Assembly: GCA_025656455.1 (NCBI GenBank)
Contig: JAHXHS010000008.1
Coordinates: forward strand, 1-64,000
Source: Candidatus Thiodiazotropha sp. (ex Epidulcina cf. delphinae)
GTDB taxonomy: Bacteria; Pseudomonadota; Gammaproteobacteria; Chromatiales; Chromatiaceae
DNA length: 64,000 nt
Direction: 5' to 3'
The notes under the pieces are model-generated. The model had not been told where the DNA came from. It worked only from the letters and a program-made list of their open reading frames with translations, and ran no database searches. A program made the position numbers and the translations under genes. Below are positions 45,332 to 53,847 of this stretch, in pieces. Position 1 is the first letter of the stretch. Each line of letters begins with the position of its first letter.

Positions 45332-46006
45332 TCACTGCGAATGACTGGGTATCACATTGGCATTGAAAATGCCGGCCTCTTCTGCCCCGGTCTGGGCATC
45401 ACTCTCCTGGACACTGAGCCCGTCAAGGTAGTGGCTGATCAGATGTTCGGTGAGATTTCGAACCGATTGCTCATCCTCACTCCGCAGGTGTCTTGTGATC
45501 GCCATAATCGCGATACCGTGCACACCGCTCCATAGGGCGCTAGCCGCAACAGTGATCTCTTCGCGCGAGCGTCGTGTCGCCAGTACCTGGAGTTGATCCT
45601 CTACCAAACTGAACAAGCGATACATTTTGTCCTGATGGATTTCCAGGGGCAAGCCCTCGCTCTGGGGCTGGTGTTCAAAGACCATGCGCCAGCGATGGAC
45701 ATGCCGGGTGGCATAATCGAGATAAGCGGAACCCAATGCCAACAGACACGTCTGAGGGACACGGCAATCGACCATTGCCTCCGTCAGGGTGGTGTAGAGT
45801 TGATCCAGGGTTCTGCCGTTCACCCGTTGAACCAGTTCGTCCAGATTCTTAAATACGAAGTAGAGACTTCCGACCGTATAGCCGATGGCAGACGCCACCT
45901 TCCGCGCCGAAAGACCTGGATAGCCCTCGTTTTCGATAATGCTCTCGGCCGCCTCAAGGGCCATGGCTTCGATTTCCGCCTTGCTGTGTTCGCCTCGCCT
46001 TCCCAT
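45332..46006 (-). CDS. TetR family transcriptional regulator
   Basis: The 224-residue protein has a TetR helix-turn-helix (residues 8-55; NEGYPGLSARKVASAIGYTV then GSLYFVFKNLDELV) and a C-terminal ligand domain of the TetR_C_33/WHG kind (LALGSAYLDYATRHVHRWRM, ALWSGVHGIAIMAITRHL). It represses or controls a nearby or distant gene; the ligand is unknown. It stands alone between apbC and a 580-bp gene-free interval. Its own promoter is probably near 46150-46200. Confidence 0.88.
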   Translation of the reverse strand: MGRRGEHSKAEIEAMALEAAESIIENEGYPGLSARKVASAIGYTVGSLYFVFKNLDELVQRVNGRTLDQLYTTLTEAMVDCRVPQTCLLALGSAYLDYATRHVHRWRMVFEHQPQSEGLPLEIHQDKMYRLFSLVEDQLQVLATRRSREEITVAASALWSGVHGIAIMAITRHLRSEDEQSVRNLTEHLISHYLDGLSVQESDAQTGAEEAGIFNANVIPSHSQ

Positions 46007-46588
46007 GTCGACTCCTTATTTTACGCTGTAAAAATTTCCCTGGGCTTGCATACCGTTTAAGCGTCGGTTTCCATTCCCATGCGTTGACAGGAACAAATAT
46101 CACATCAATAACGAAGTCGCACAGTGAACTATTCCACAGGGTGCTAACTATGATGTAAAAACTTTTTAAAGTACGCTTAATTTGCACCTGTAAATATAAC
46201 TATGTTTAATTTGTGACTTTATGCATTATCCTATCTGTGAATAGCTGCTTTTCTGGATTAATGTAGAATAAATGCCGATAGGACTCAATCACCTCAGCGG
46301 ACTTCCGCTACGGCTCTAATCGCTAATGTTTGAGACAGTCAGTCCTGCGGATAATTCGGATCAAGGCGCCACGCCCCGGCCATTGCTGACCCTTGTCAAG
46401 CACCGCAACGCCGAGCCAGATCAACCGCAGGGCTCCTGCGAATGTAAATAATCCATCCTGTCGTTTGCCTTGATGGTTTTCTATCATTACAAAATATCTC
46501 TCATCAAGCATGCAAGGTCTGAAGATTCTTTGCGGATTTAGCGAGAGGTTCTTTTCACCGCAGGAACCCCGACGGATTCTATTATTAA
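46007..46588. other. gene-free interval upstream of the TetR gene
   Basis: Apart from the TetR promoter region, only a minus-strand frame at 46323-46511 (62 codons, containing IENHQGKRQDGLFTFAGALR) looks slightly protein-like, and I do not trust it. TTCTTTGCGGATTTAGCGAG near 46529 resembles the R1 motif. Confidence 0.4.
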
Positions 46589-46837
46589 CTCAAGTTTCGG
46601 AGTTCATCTTGTTCCCATGTTCTACGAGCTTCGTAGGGTGCGGCCCTGCCGCACCGTAACTTGAAGCCCTGGAACCCAAGGTATTGGGCCAGGGGGCTGC
46701 GAAGTGAAGAAATCCATCATAGCAAACAGGAGCGCAACCCAGCATGGTGCGGCAGGGCCGCACCCTACGCCCTGTTCACATTGTGCATTCCCACATGAAA
46801 CATGGGAACGCGTTAAATTTGAACTCCGAAACTTGAG
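46589..46837. mobile_element. 249-bp MITE, copy 2
   Basis: This has the same length and 18-bp ends as the copy at 7274-7522 and differs from it at only about ten positions. Left flank ATTAA and right flank AGTAA (after TT) may be a worn target duplication. It lies at the 3' end of a small membrane gene (46776-47132) and provides its last codons and stop. Confidence 0.88.
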
Positions 46838-47132
46838 TTAGTAAAAAAATCCCTGTAGTCAGGGCTATTATGGCGGTCAGGCCGTAAAAAAGGTAGGGCA
46901 CAGTGATAAGGTCTGCGCCAGCCATGTTATAACCGGCAAAGACAAAGAATGCGGCAGTCACGGCCGAGGTTATTGCGGCAGGTATGATCGAACCCTCCTT
47001 GGCCTTGGAAACCATTCAATCCCCAGCGCCATAGTAGTCATAGGCCTGCACCCCTACAAAGATAATATATATGTGCAACACTGCAATGGCTATATTGATG
47101 CCCGCACATACTATCCATATCGTTTCACTCAT
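46776..47132 (-). pseudogene. small membrane protein gene with in-frame TGA and MITE-derived end
   Basis: From ATG 47132 (ribosome binding site AAGGAGATATCG) the frame gives SETIWIVCAGINIAIAVLHI and VGVQAYDYYGAGD, then TGA at 47016-47018, and continues without a break as MVSKAKEGSIIPAAITSAVT and YLFYGLTAIIALTTGIFL before entering the MITE. Four membrane segments in total suggest one small membrane protein of about 105 residues; the TGA stands where a Trp codon would fit (GAGD-W-MVS). After ...GIFLLT the last 19 codons come from the MITE. I do not recognise the family with certainty. Confidence 0.6.
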
Positions 47133-47145
47133 CGATATCTCCTTG

Positions 47146-47409
47146 TTACCAAAACCAGATCTTGTCATGCTGCATGCAGAGAGCCGCCATTGAATCAGCG
47201 ATCTCGACACCCTTGATCAAATCATAATCATCATTGAACATACTCAAATCCTCTGCCAACACCCAGACCTTCCCTTCTCTTTCAATAAGAGAGACCACCG
47301 ACTGCTTGAAGTCACTGAGTGTATCGATCTTTATATCTCCGATAACAACAGATTGTTGCTGTTGCTCATTGAAGCATGTAAGAAATAATCCGGCGCATTT
47401 TGGGATAAT
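47146..47409 (-). pseudogene. 5'-truncated small gene of unknown function
   Basis: A minus-strand frame of 87 codons without an ATG at its beginning reads FNEQQQQSVVIGDIKIDTLS, SLIEREGKVWVLAEDLSMFN and ends MAALCMQHDKIWFW at TAA 47146-47148, 13 bases before the start of the membrane gene. It is closed upstream by TAA at 47410-47412, only 15 bases from the putP stop. It looks like the C-terminal part of a soluble protein that lost its start, probably in the same rearrangement that shaped this region. Its sequence is clearly coding-like, but the family is unknown to me. Confidence 0.5.
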
Positions 47410-47427
47410 TTATTTTTGCAGCAGCCC

Positions 47428-48882
47428 TTAACGCATTGAACCTTCCCTAGGGCCTGTCAACCGACTGACCAGCATGATCATCAGCAGCGAGAGCAGAAAA
47501 CCGGGGACGATTTCGTAGAGGTCGAACAGCCCTCCCTGCAAGGGTTTCCAGATGACAACCGTCAACCCGCCCGCCAGAATACCAGCCAATGCCCCCCAAC
47601 GATTCATCCCTCTCCAGTAGAGAGAGAGCAACACAGTCGGACCGAAGGCCGCACCGAATCCCGCCCAAGCATAGGCCACGAGATCCAGCACCTTGCTGTC
47701 AGGATCCATGGCCAACAGGAATGCCAACATGGCAATCACCAGCACCGCCAACCGCCCGACGATAACCAGCTCCCGTTCACCCGCCTGTCTACGCAGTAGC
47801 AGCCGATATAAATCACCGGTAAAGGTGCTGGATGAAACCAACAGCTGGGAGTCGGCGGTGCTCATAATGGCCGCCAGAATGGCCGCCAGGCAGATCCCAG
47901 CCAAGAGGGGATGAAACAGCAGATCGACCAATCGAATAAAGACCTTTTCCGCATCCTCCAGCGGGGCCTCAAAAATCGGGATCCCCACCAACCCTACCAG
48001 ACAGGCGGCAGTGAGGCTGACAAATACCCAGCTCACGGCGATTCGCCGGGCCTTGGGGACGAAACCCGCATCCTTGACCGCCTTGAAACGCGCCAGGATG
48101 TGGGGTTGTCCGAAATAACCCAATCCCCAGGCCATCAGGGAGACAATGGCGATCATCCCCAGTGGTTCTCCCCCGCTGTCGGTCAGCGGGTTGAGCAACT
48201 GAGGGTTGCGATCACCGATCATGGAGAAGAAATTTGTCGCACCTCCCATCTCACCGAGCACAAACAAGGGTATGGCGACCAGCGCCGACACCATCAGTAA
48301 TCCCTGGAACAGGTCGGTCCAGGAAACCGCAAGAAACCCACCGAATGCAGTATAGAGGATGATCACCAGCGCACCCGAAGCCACAGCCCAGAGATAGGGC
48401 AGACCGAATACCGCCTCGAATAGCTTGCCCCCGGCCACCAGCCCGGAACCGGTATAGAAGAGAAAGAACAGCAGGATGAAAAAGGATGATGCTACCCGTA
48501 TCAAACCGCTCCGGTCATGGAAACGGTTGGACAGATATTCGGGCAGGGTAAGGGCGTCCCCTGCCGCTGCTGAGGCGGTGCGCAGTCTTGCCGCCACCAA
48601 CCGCCAGTTGAGCCAGGTGCCGATCAAGAGACCCAGGGCGAGCCAGACCGACTCCAGGCCGGCGAGATAGGCGTAACCCGGCAGTCCCAACAACAGCCAT
48701 CCGCTCATGTCCGAGGCGCTGGCGCTGAGCGCTGTGACCCAACTCCCCAGACGCCTGCCACCGAGCACGAAATCGGAGAGATTTTTGGTGCGCCGCCATG
48801 CGGTGACGCCGATTATCAGGATCACCAGCAAATAGCAGAAAAAGCTCAGGCCCACCAACAGTTGGTCATGGTCCATATCCAT
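47428..48882 (-). CDS. putP: sodium/proline symporter
   Basis: From ATG 48882 the protein (484 residues) has 12-13 membrane helices of the sodium:solute symporter family with FVLGGRRLGSWVTALSASAS, SDMSGWLLLGLPGYAYLAGL, SRFHDRSG-like loop NRFHDRSGLIRVAS and AIMSTADSQLLVSSSTFTGD. These are PutP signatures. It imports proline with Na+. The ribosome binding site GAAGGGGGG precedes the ATG. The first 35 codons and the preceding splB end are duplicated at 52441-53133. Confidence 0.93.
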   Translation of the reverse strand: MDMDHDQLLVGLSFFCYLLVILIIGVTAWRRTKNLSDFVLGGRRLGSWVTALSASASDMSGWLLLGLPGYAYLAGLESVWLALGLLIGTWLNWRLVAARLRTASAAAGDALTLPEYLSNRFHDRSGLIRVASSFFILLFFLFYTGSGLVAGGKLFEAVFGLPYLWAVASGALVIILYTAFGGFLAVSWTDLFQGLLMVSALVAIPLFVLGEMGGATNFFSMIGDRNPQLLNPLTDSGGEPLGMIAIVSLMAWGLGYFGQPHILARFKAVKDAGFVPKARRIAVSWVFVSLTAACLVGLVGIPIFEAPLEDAEKVFIRLVDLLFHPLLAGICLAAILAAIMSTADSQLLVSSSTFTGDLYRLLLRRQAGERELVIVGRLAVLVIAMLAFLLAMDPDSKVLDLVAYAWAGFGAAFGPTVLLSLYWRGMNRWGALAGILAGGLTVVIWKPLQGGLFDLYEIVPGFLLSLLMIMLVSRLTGPREGSMR

Positions 48883-49274
48883 CCCCCCTTCGCCGACGGA
48901 TCTTGTCTGAATAGGCTTGCTGCATGGCCGCTTCAAAGGCCCGATTGGATGGATAGTCGTAACCGAACATCTCCTGCTTGATCACGGATTTGATATAGGT
49001 CAGCGTGCCAAACGACACCAGCACAACTTCGTCGGTCGTAAACTCCCGCAGCAAACGTTGAAACAGTAAACCGTAATCCTCCCGCCAACGATCGTAGTGG
49101 ATCATGGGATGAAAATGAAAGCCCACCAATACCCCGCGATCGGCGAGCCGATCGCAACCGCTCATCCAACGACGCGGTCAGGTGCTCCTCGTTTGCAATC
49201 AGGGTCGGGGTGTTGAGCGACCAGGTGCAGAGGAGATTCGGCGGCACATCCACCTTCAGCAGATAACTGATGTT
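48773..49274 (-). repeat. direct duplication, copy A (splB 3' fragment + putP start)
   Basis: This segment matches 52441-53133 at near identity except for internal losses: 8 bp near 49148 and two larger deletions near 48965-48985 whose ends are short direct repeats (AACCGAACA, and a CTG-TTGAT join). The splB part is therefore a decayed copy, whereas the putP part leads into the intact putP gene. Homology stops at 49274 (GATGTT|GCCC). Confidence 0.85.
48866..49274 (-). pseudogene. truncated, frameshifted splB copy
   Basis: The frame corresponds to the C-terminal half of the SPL-like protein at 52534-53847, beginning NISYLLKVDVPPNLLCTWSL and ending SDKIRRRRGDGYGP. It lost the radical SAM Cys motif, has an 8-bp deletion that shifts the frame near 49148, and two internal deletions. 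It cannot make an active enzyme. Confidence 0.85.
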
Positions 49275-49400
49275 GCCCGTACACCCAACCCGCCCCCCTC
49301 TCTTTGGCTTGCTTACGCCAATTGTATAGGGTCTGCTCTGAAATCCCTTCTTCTTTCGCCACTATGGTTAAATCTCTCAATCTCAGGCCTGAATTTCCGA
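49275..49400 (-). mobile_element. IS3-type OrfA fragment
   Basis: On the minus strand the frame reads LRLRDLTIVAKEEGISEQTL and YNWRKQAKERGAGWVYG, a helix-turn-helix segment as in OrfA of IS3-type transposases, joined directly to the splB fragment. No element ends or orfB are present, so it is a fossil at the junction of the 3.17-kb insert. Confidence 0.6.
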
Positions 49401-49426
49401 AAGAGTTATAGTCTATCCATTACGTA

Positions 49427-51766
49427 TCACGGCAGCGCCCGCACAGCAAGGCCGCCCAGAGTACCCGCGTATATGCGGTCTCCGGCGGCCGACATCTCCA
49501 GATCAAATATTACTCTCTCACTCGATTCCAAACCCTCCGCGAAGGGAAACCAGGTCGAGCCGTTATCCGAACTCCGGAAGATTCCGTTACCATCCGAACC
49601 CGCGTAAATCTCTCCGGGCCGCAGGAGATCGGCCTCCAGATCGGAAACCATTCGACCCAAATCAGTTACGAGCATCCAGCCGCCGGGATTTTCCAAATCC
49701 GCAGAGTTTTTAATATAGATGGAGCCGTCGGCAGTACCTACCGTCATTGTAGCGCCTGATAAAACGGCTGCCGTTACTATGCCGCCCGACCAGGGTATCT
49801 CCTGAACCGTGACCGTATTGCCAGATAGCGTAAGGCGTTTCAGCCCCATGGACCCGCCAGCGAGCGCCGATCCGTCCGGCAACGCAATAACTGTAAATGC
49901 ATCTCCTGCCGTTACTATCTCCGTAAAACTTATGCCGCGATTTAAGCTGGAAAACACGCCCGGATTTCCGGAACCCTGATAAGCGGCGCTGGCGGCCAAT
50001 ATCCAATCGGCATTGTCCGGGTGCTGTAAAAGTTCGTACACCTGGGGATTATTGGGGTGATCCGCTCTAAGGGGGCTGCCCAGGACTCGTTGCCAGGAAA
50101 GACCCGCGTCTTCGCTGAGCCAGACGCCGCCGTTCAGGCAGGTGTTGGCTCCGGCGCCGCCGGCAACCAGCCAGTATTCTGGATTGGCCGGATCGACCTC
50201 GATACCCCCACGCAGATTACAGGTCGGACCATTCAGGGAAACGAAACGATCTGCCCAGTTATCGCTTGCCAATCGATCGTCGTTCACGCGTACGACATTC
50301 TGTGCGGTTCCGAAAACGTGGTCCGGGTTTGACGGATCTTCTTCCACGCCGAAAATATTATAGCCCGTAAGTCCGCTCTGTACGGGAAACCAGGAGCCGA
50401 GATCACCGAATGCATCGGACCTCCACATTCCATCTTCGGCATAGGGAGCATACAGGATATGCGGATGTGATGGCGCGACGACAACGGAGGCCTTCGGCCA
50501 ATCCAGATGATCAACCGCCGGTCCGTCGGATACGCGGATGGCCCGCCATTCTCCGCCGGTATAGACAATGCGGTAAATGCCGCGTTGGTCCTTGTAAGAA
50601 CCGTTGATTGCGTAAAACAGGGTTTCTGCATTCGTGACGGGATCCTTCGTTACGGTTAAGCCCACCGCTACGGATTGAGGCGGAGAGAGGTTCAGAGGTC
50701 CGCTGCCGTTCGACAGTTGGAACGAAATTTCCTGGGCGGTCACTCCGTTGTCAGCGGAACGATATACCCGGTCATGCAACAGAATCCAGATGATATCCGG
50801 GAATGCTTGATGGGCTGTGATAAGCAGAGGCGGCAGCGGCAGATCCGTAGAGTGCACTATTGTTCCATCAGCGGGATTAACTGATATTAATTTCGGTTGA
50901 TCGTCCAGGTTATAGGCGGCAACGATAGCCGGAGGGATGGATAGACCATTCTTAAAATCCTCAACCATTTTGAAAAACGCTTCGGCGCCGAAATCGCTAA
51001 ACAATCGTTTCAGATCCGCCGGGGCGCCGGCCAACGCCGACCCGATCAGCAAATTGCCGTCCGGGGTAAAGGAGAGGGAGGAGGGTATGAAAATCGTGCC
51101 GCCCCCACCAGGTTGCAATCGCGTCCAGGAGGCGCCGGCGTTGGTGCTGATAGCGAATATGCCGTCCGCTATCCGTACGCTCCAATCCGGTTCATTATAA
51201 GCGAAGTCGACCGCGACCAGACGCCCTGGGCGCAGAGATTGAAAATCGCATTGCGTCAGGCTGGCGCCGCCGGGCCAGGGATCGATCTCAGTAATCGGAC
51301 CATCCGCCGGAGCAGCCAACGGCAGTTTAAACAGGGATTTTCCCAGAATGGCCGGCGGGTCCGATTCCAGTACGAGCAAATACCTGGCGCTTTTGTCCGC
51401 CTCCTCCAGATACTGTACGCGAACCGATTTTGACGCGAAGGAGGCTCCGGGAGGAGAAGCTCTGCGCCAGGTACGGCCGTCCCGGGTCTCCCAGATACCG
51501 CTGCGATCCACGGAATCGGTTATGGCGTGATAGGGGTCAGCCGGATCCACTACAACGGTCTTGCGATCCCCGCCGAAGGGTCCACGGGATACATCCCAGC
51601 GGTTGAGCGAGGGCCAGGCGGATCCATCTCCAGTGCGGATTTCGTTTGGAGCCATGAATAGCTTCCATAGCGGATCATCCTGGTCATATAGCGTCTCAGT
51701 AAAGGTGTAGGCTGACCCGGAGATCAGGATTATCGCCAACAGGATGTTGTGTATCATCGTGTTCAT
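49427..51766 (-). CDS. secreted BNR/sialidase-like beta-propeller protein
   Basis: From ATG 51766 the protein (779 residues) has a signal peptide (MIHNILLAIILISGSAYTF) and many Asp-box/BNR repeats: RSGIWETRDGRTWRRA, ISTNAGASWTRL, VYRSADNGVTAQ, WLSEDAGLSWQRV, FRSSDNGSTWFPF. Such repeats form a propeller as in sialidases and VPS10-like proteins; I see no catalytic sialidase residues that I could assign, so enzyme activity is not claimed. It is the only intact gene in a 3.17-kb block between duplicated splB/putP ends and transposase fragments, so it is likely acquired cargo. Confidence 0.8.
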   Translation of the reverse strand: MNTMIHNILLAIILISGSAYTFTETLYDQDDPLWKLFMAPNEIRTGDGSAWPSLNRWDVSRGPFGGDRKTVVVDPADPYHAITDSVDRSGIWETRDGRTWRRASPPGASFASKSVRVQYLEEADKSARYLLVLESDPPAILGKSLFKLPLAAPADGPITEIDPWPGGASLTQCDFQSLRPGRLVAVDFAYNEPDWSVRIADGIFAISTNAGASWTRLQPGGGGTIFIPSSLSFTPDGNLLIGSALAGAPADLKRLFSDFGAEAFFKMVEDFKNGLSIPPAIVAAYNLDDQPKLISVNPADGTIVHSTDLPLPPLLITAHQAFPDIIWILLHDRVYRSADNGVTAQEISFQLSNGSGPLNLSPPQSVAVGLTVTKDPVTNAETLFYAINGSYKDQRGIYRIVYTGGEWRAIRVSDGPAVDHLDWPKASVVVAPSHPHILYAPYAEDGMWRSDAFGDLGSWFPVQSGLTGYNIFGVEEDPSNPDHVFGTAQNVVRVNDDRLASDNWADRFVSLNGPTCNLRGGIEVDPANPEYWLVAGGAGANTCLNGGVWLSEDAGLSWQRVLGSPLRADHPNNPQVYELLQHPDNADWILAASAAYQGSGNPGVFSSLNRGISFTEIVTAGDAFTVIALPDGSALAGGSMGLKRLTLSGNTVTVQEIPWSGGIVTAAVLSGATMTVGTADGSIYIKNSADLENPGGWMLVTDLGRMVSDLEADLLRPGEIYAGSDGNGIFRSSDNGSTWFPFAEGLESSERVIFDLEMSAAGDRIYAGTLGGLAVRALP

Positions 51767-52062
51767 TTTCGCCCCTTGTTTGCCAATCCGTTCTGGTTCA
51801 AGATTTTTCCGATTTTTTTGCATTTTTTGGCCTCACCGGGTCGGCATCAACCGCCTCCCGGCAGCCTGTTGCGGCGCCTGCTATCGACTGCCGGCTTTAC
51901 GGGGAACCGACGGCGCGCCCTTTGCCGTAGGCGGCTCCTCTGCCGACCAAGCCGCCCCTACCGATTGCGACGGCATTTCGCGCCGTCTTACCAGGATTAA
52001 CGCAGCAGGAGGCGATCGGTTGACAGGGTACGGTAACGATCTGAGATCCAGTCTTTCCGGAC

Positions 52063-52440
52063 CTAATGATTTATTACCGTTGAAGCTGTACCAGCTGGTG
52101 AAGTGTCCGGGACCAGCAAGATGATGCCACCCACATGGGCACCGCCGCATTCACGACATGTTTCGATGTCAATGTTGAAGACGCACTTGAGGCGCTGCGC
52201 CCAGCTCATGGATGCCTGCCGTTCAGCGGGGGTTTGCGGTTCGTCCGATACATTGGCCTTGTTGCCCTTGCCCCGCTTCCCCAGGATTACCAAGACGCGG
52301 TGACTGCTGTTGGGGGCAAATACGCCGTGAAATCGCGTCAGGTTTACCCTTGGCTTGGGCACCAGTGCCGCCAGGCGGGCAATGAAGTCCAGCGGCTCGG
52401 TCCCAAGCGGCTATCCTTGCCGCGGGTGCGGGTGACATGG
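52063..52440 (-). mobile_element. IS91-family transposase C-terminal fragment
   Basis: Read on the minus strand, GTEPLDFIARLAALVPKPRV then NLTRFHGVFAPNSSHRVLVI and MSWAQRLKCVFNIDIETCREC match the C-terminal part of IS91-type (Y2, rolling-circle) transposases as I recall them. The N-terminal catalytic part is missing; the fragment is joined at about 52441 to the first codons of putP. The end (after ETCRECGGA) also departs from the usual sequence. Confidence 0.75.
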
Positions 52441-53133
52441 TCGGAGAGATTCCTGGTGCGCCGCCATGCGGTGACACCGATTATCAGGATCACCAGCAAA
52501 TAGCAGAAAAAGCTCAGGCCCACCAACAGTTGGTCATGGTCCATATCCATCCCCCCTTCGCCGACGGATCTTGTCTGAATAGGCTTGCTGCATGGCCGCT
52601 TCAAAGGCCCGATTGGATGGATATTCGTAACCGAACACCGGCTGCCAAAGACGCTGATTCTCCATGCATAGATAGAAAAAGACCTTGTCGTGCCAGGCCT
52701 GCAATGACTGGTAGGCGAAACCGAACATCTCCTGTTTGATTGTCCGAGGATAGGAGAGCTTACCGTCACTCTCGACCAGCGGCATCTGCAGGACCTTGCT
52801 GCGAAAGCCCTTGCGGGATCGCAACTGCTTGATCACGGACTTGATATAGGTCAGCGTGCCAAACGACACCAGCACAACTTCGTCGGTCGTAAACTCCCGC
52901 AGCAAACGTTGAAACAGTAAACCGTAGTCCTCCCGCCAACAATCGTAGTGGATCATGGGATGAAAATGAAAGCCCACCAATACCCCGCGATCGGCGAGTC
53001 GGCGCGCCGATCGCAACCGCTCATCCAGCGACGCGGTCAGGTGCTCTTCGTTTGCAATCAGGGTCGGGGTGTTGAGCGACCAGGTGCAGAAGAGATTCGG
53101 CGGCACATCCACCTTCAGCAGATAACTGATGTT
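52441..53133 (-). repeat. direct duplication, copy B (splB + putP start)
   Basis: This copy holds the intact splB 3' half and the first 35 codons of putP (ATG at 52550 to about 52443), which then break off into the IS91 fragment. It is the counterpart of 48773-49274. Together the copies flank the 3166-bp insert 49275-52440. Confidence 0.85.
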
Positions 53134-53847
53134 CTTGGATTTTGTCTTGAGTTCAAGGATAACGTTCGGATGGCGCCGGGCGAAATCGAGCAGGGCCTCC
53201 AGGATCCCAGCCTGGTTACCCCACATCAGGGAGTCGGAGGATTGGCCTGTGCCGATATGGTAGAACCTGTCGGGATCGATCTCGAGCCGGGCCAGCTTTT
53301 CGCCAAAGCCGCTGTCGAAACGCACCTCGTCACCATGATAGAAGGACTGGATACTGCAATAACTGCAATCGAAACCGCAATTCTCCACCGCATCCAAGGT
53401 CAGCAGGTTACAACACCGGGTCCGCGGGGAAGCCACCGGACAAACACCGAGTCCGAGCTTATCCCGCTCAACGGTAAGCCTTCTGATCCGTTCCGGCGAA
53501 AAGCCCTTCCCGGTAACGTGTTGGGGATAGTGATTGGGCGATAACTTCTGCTGCCGCCACTGAGCCCTCACTTGCCGCAAGATCTGCTGACGCCGCTGTT
53601 TGTGAGAAGCGCCATCCCAATGCGGCTCAGGCCAGACTGTCTCGATGGTCGACTCGCCCCACATCTGCAGATCGAGCGCCATATCGCCCAACTGACGCAA
53701 CTCCTGCAGGGTAAAGCGGAAACGGACCGCCTGTTCTGCTAGAAAGCGTAGCGACTCGGCAGGTAATCGATCCAGTCCCGCCTGTGGGATCAGCGCTTGG
53801 AGCCTCTCGGCATAGGGTAGCTTCATCTTATCAATGATATTTTCCAA
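52534..53847 (-). CDS. SPL family radical SAM protein (spore photoproduct lyase-like)
   Basis: The 437-residue protein has a radical SAM cluster motif with unusual spacing, CGFDCSYCSIQSFYHGDEV (C-x3-C-x2-C, about residue 149), preceded by VASPRTRCCNLLTLDAVENC, and GTGQSSDSLMWG as SAM-binding segment. This is the SPL group; true SPL repairs the spore photoproduct, but non-sporulating bacteria carry homologues of unknown substrate. It precedes putP in its probable ancestral arrangement, now broken by the insert. The preceding residues 1-120 form a helical domain. Confidence 0.88.
   Translation of the reverse strand: MENIIDKMKLPYAERLQALIPQAGLDRLPAESLRFLAEQAVRFRFTLQELRQLGDMALDLQMWGESTIETVWPEPHWDGASHKQRRQQILRQVRAQWRQQKLSPNHYPQHVTGKGFSPERIRRLTVERDKLGLGVCPVASPRTRCCNLLTLDAVENCGFDCSYCSIQSFYHGDEVRFDSGFGEKLARLEIDPDRFYHIGTGQSSDSLMWGNQAGILEALLDFARRHPNVILELKTKSKNISYLLKVDVPPNLFCTWSLNTPTLIANEEHLTASLDERLRSARRLADRGVLVGFHFHPMIHYDCWREDYGLLFQRLLREFTTDEVVLVSFGTLTYIKSVIKQLRSRKGFRSKVLQMPLVESDGKLSYPRTIKQEMFGFAYQSLQAWHDKVFFYLCMENQRLWQPVFGYEYPSNRAFEAAMQQAYSDKIRRRRGDGYGP

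Noticed and set aside
46323..46511. 62-codon minus-strand frame in the TetR upstream region
   Set aside because: Slightly protein-like, but no ribosome binding site, and both strands look equally coding-like here; cannot be supported.
48866..49274. Second splB gene considered functional
   Set aside because: Lacks the radical SAM cysteines and carries deletions and a frameshift relative to 52534-53847.
51840..52050. Open frames on both strands between the BNR gene and the IS91 fragment
   Set aside because: No start signals or family features; probably decayed IS sequence.
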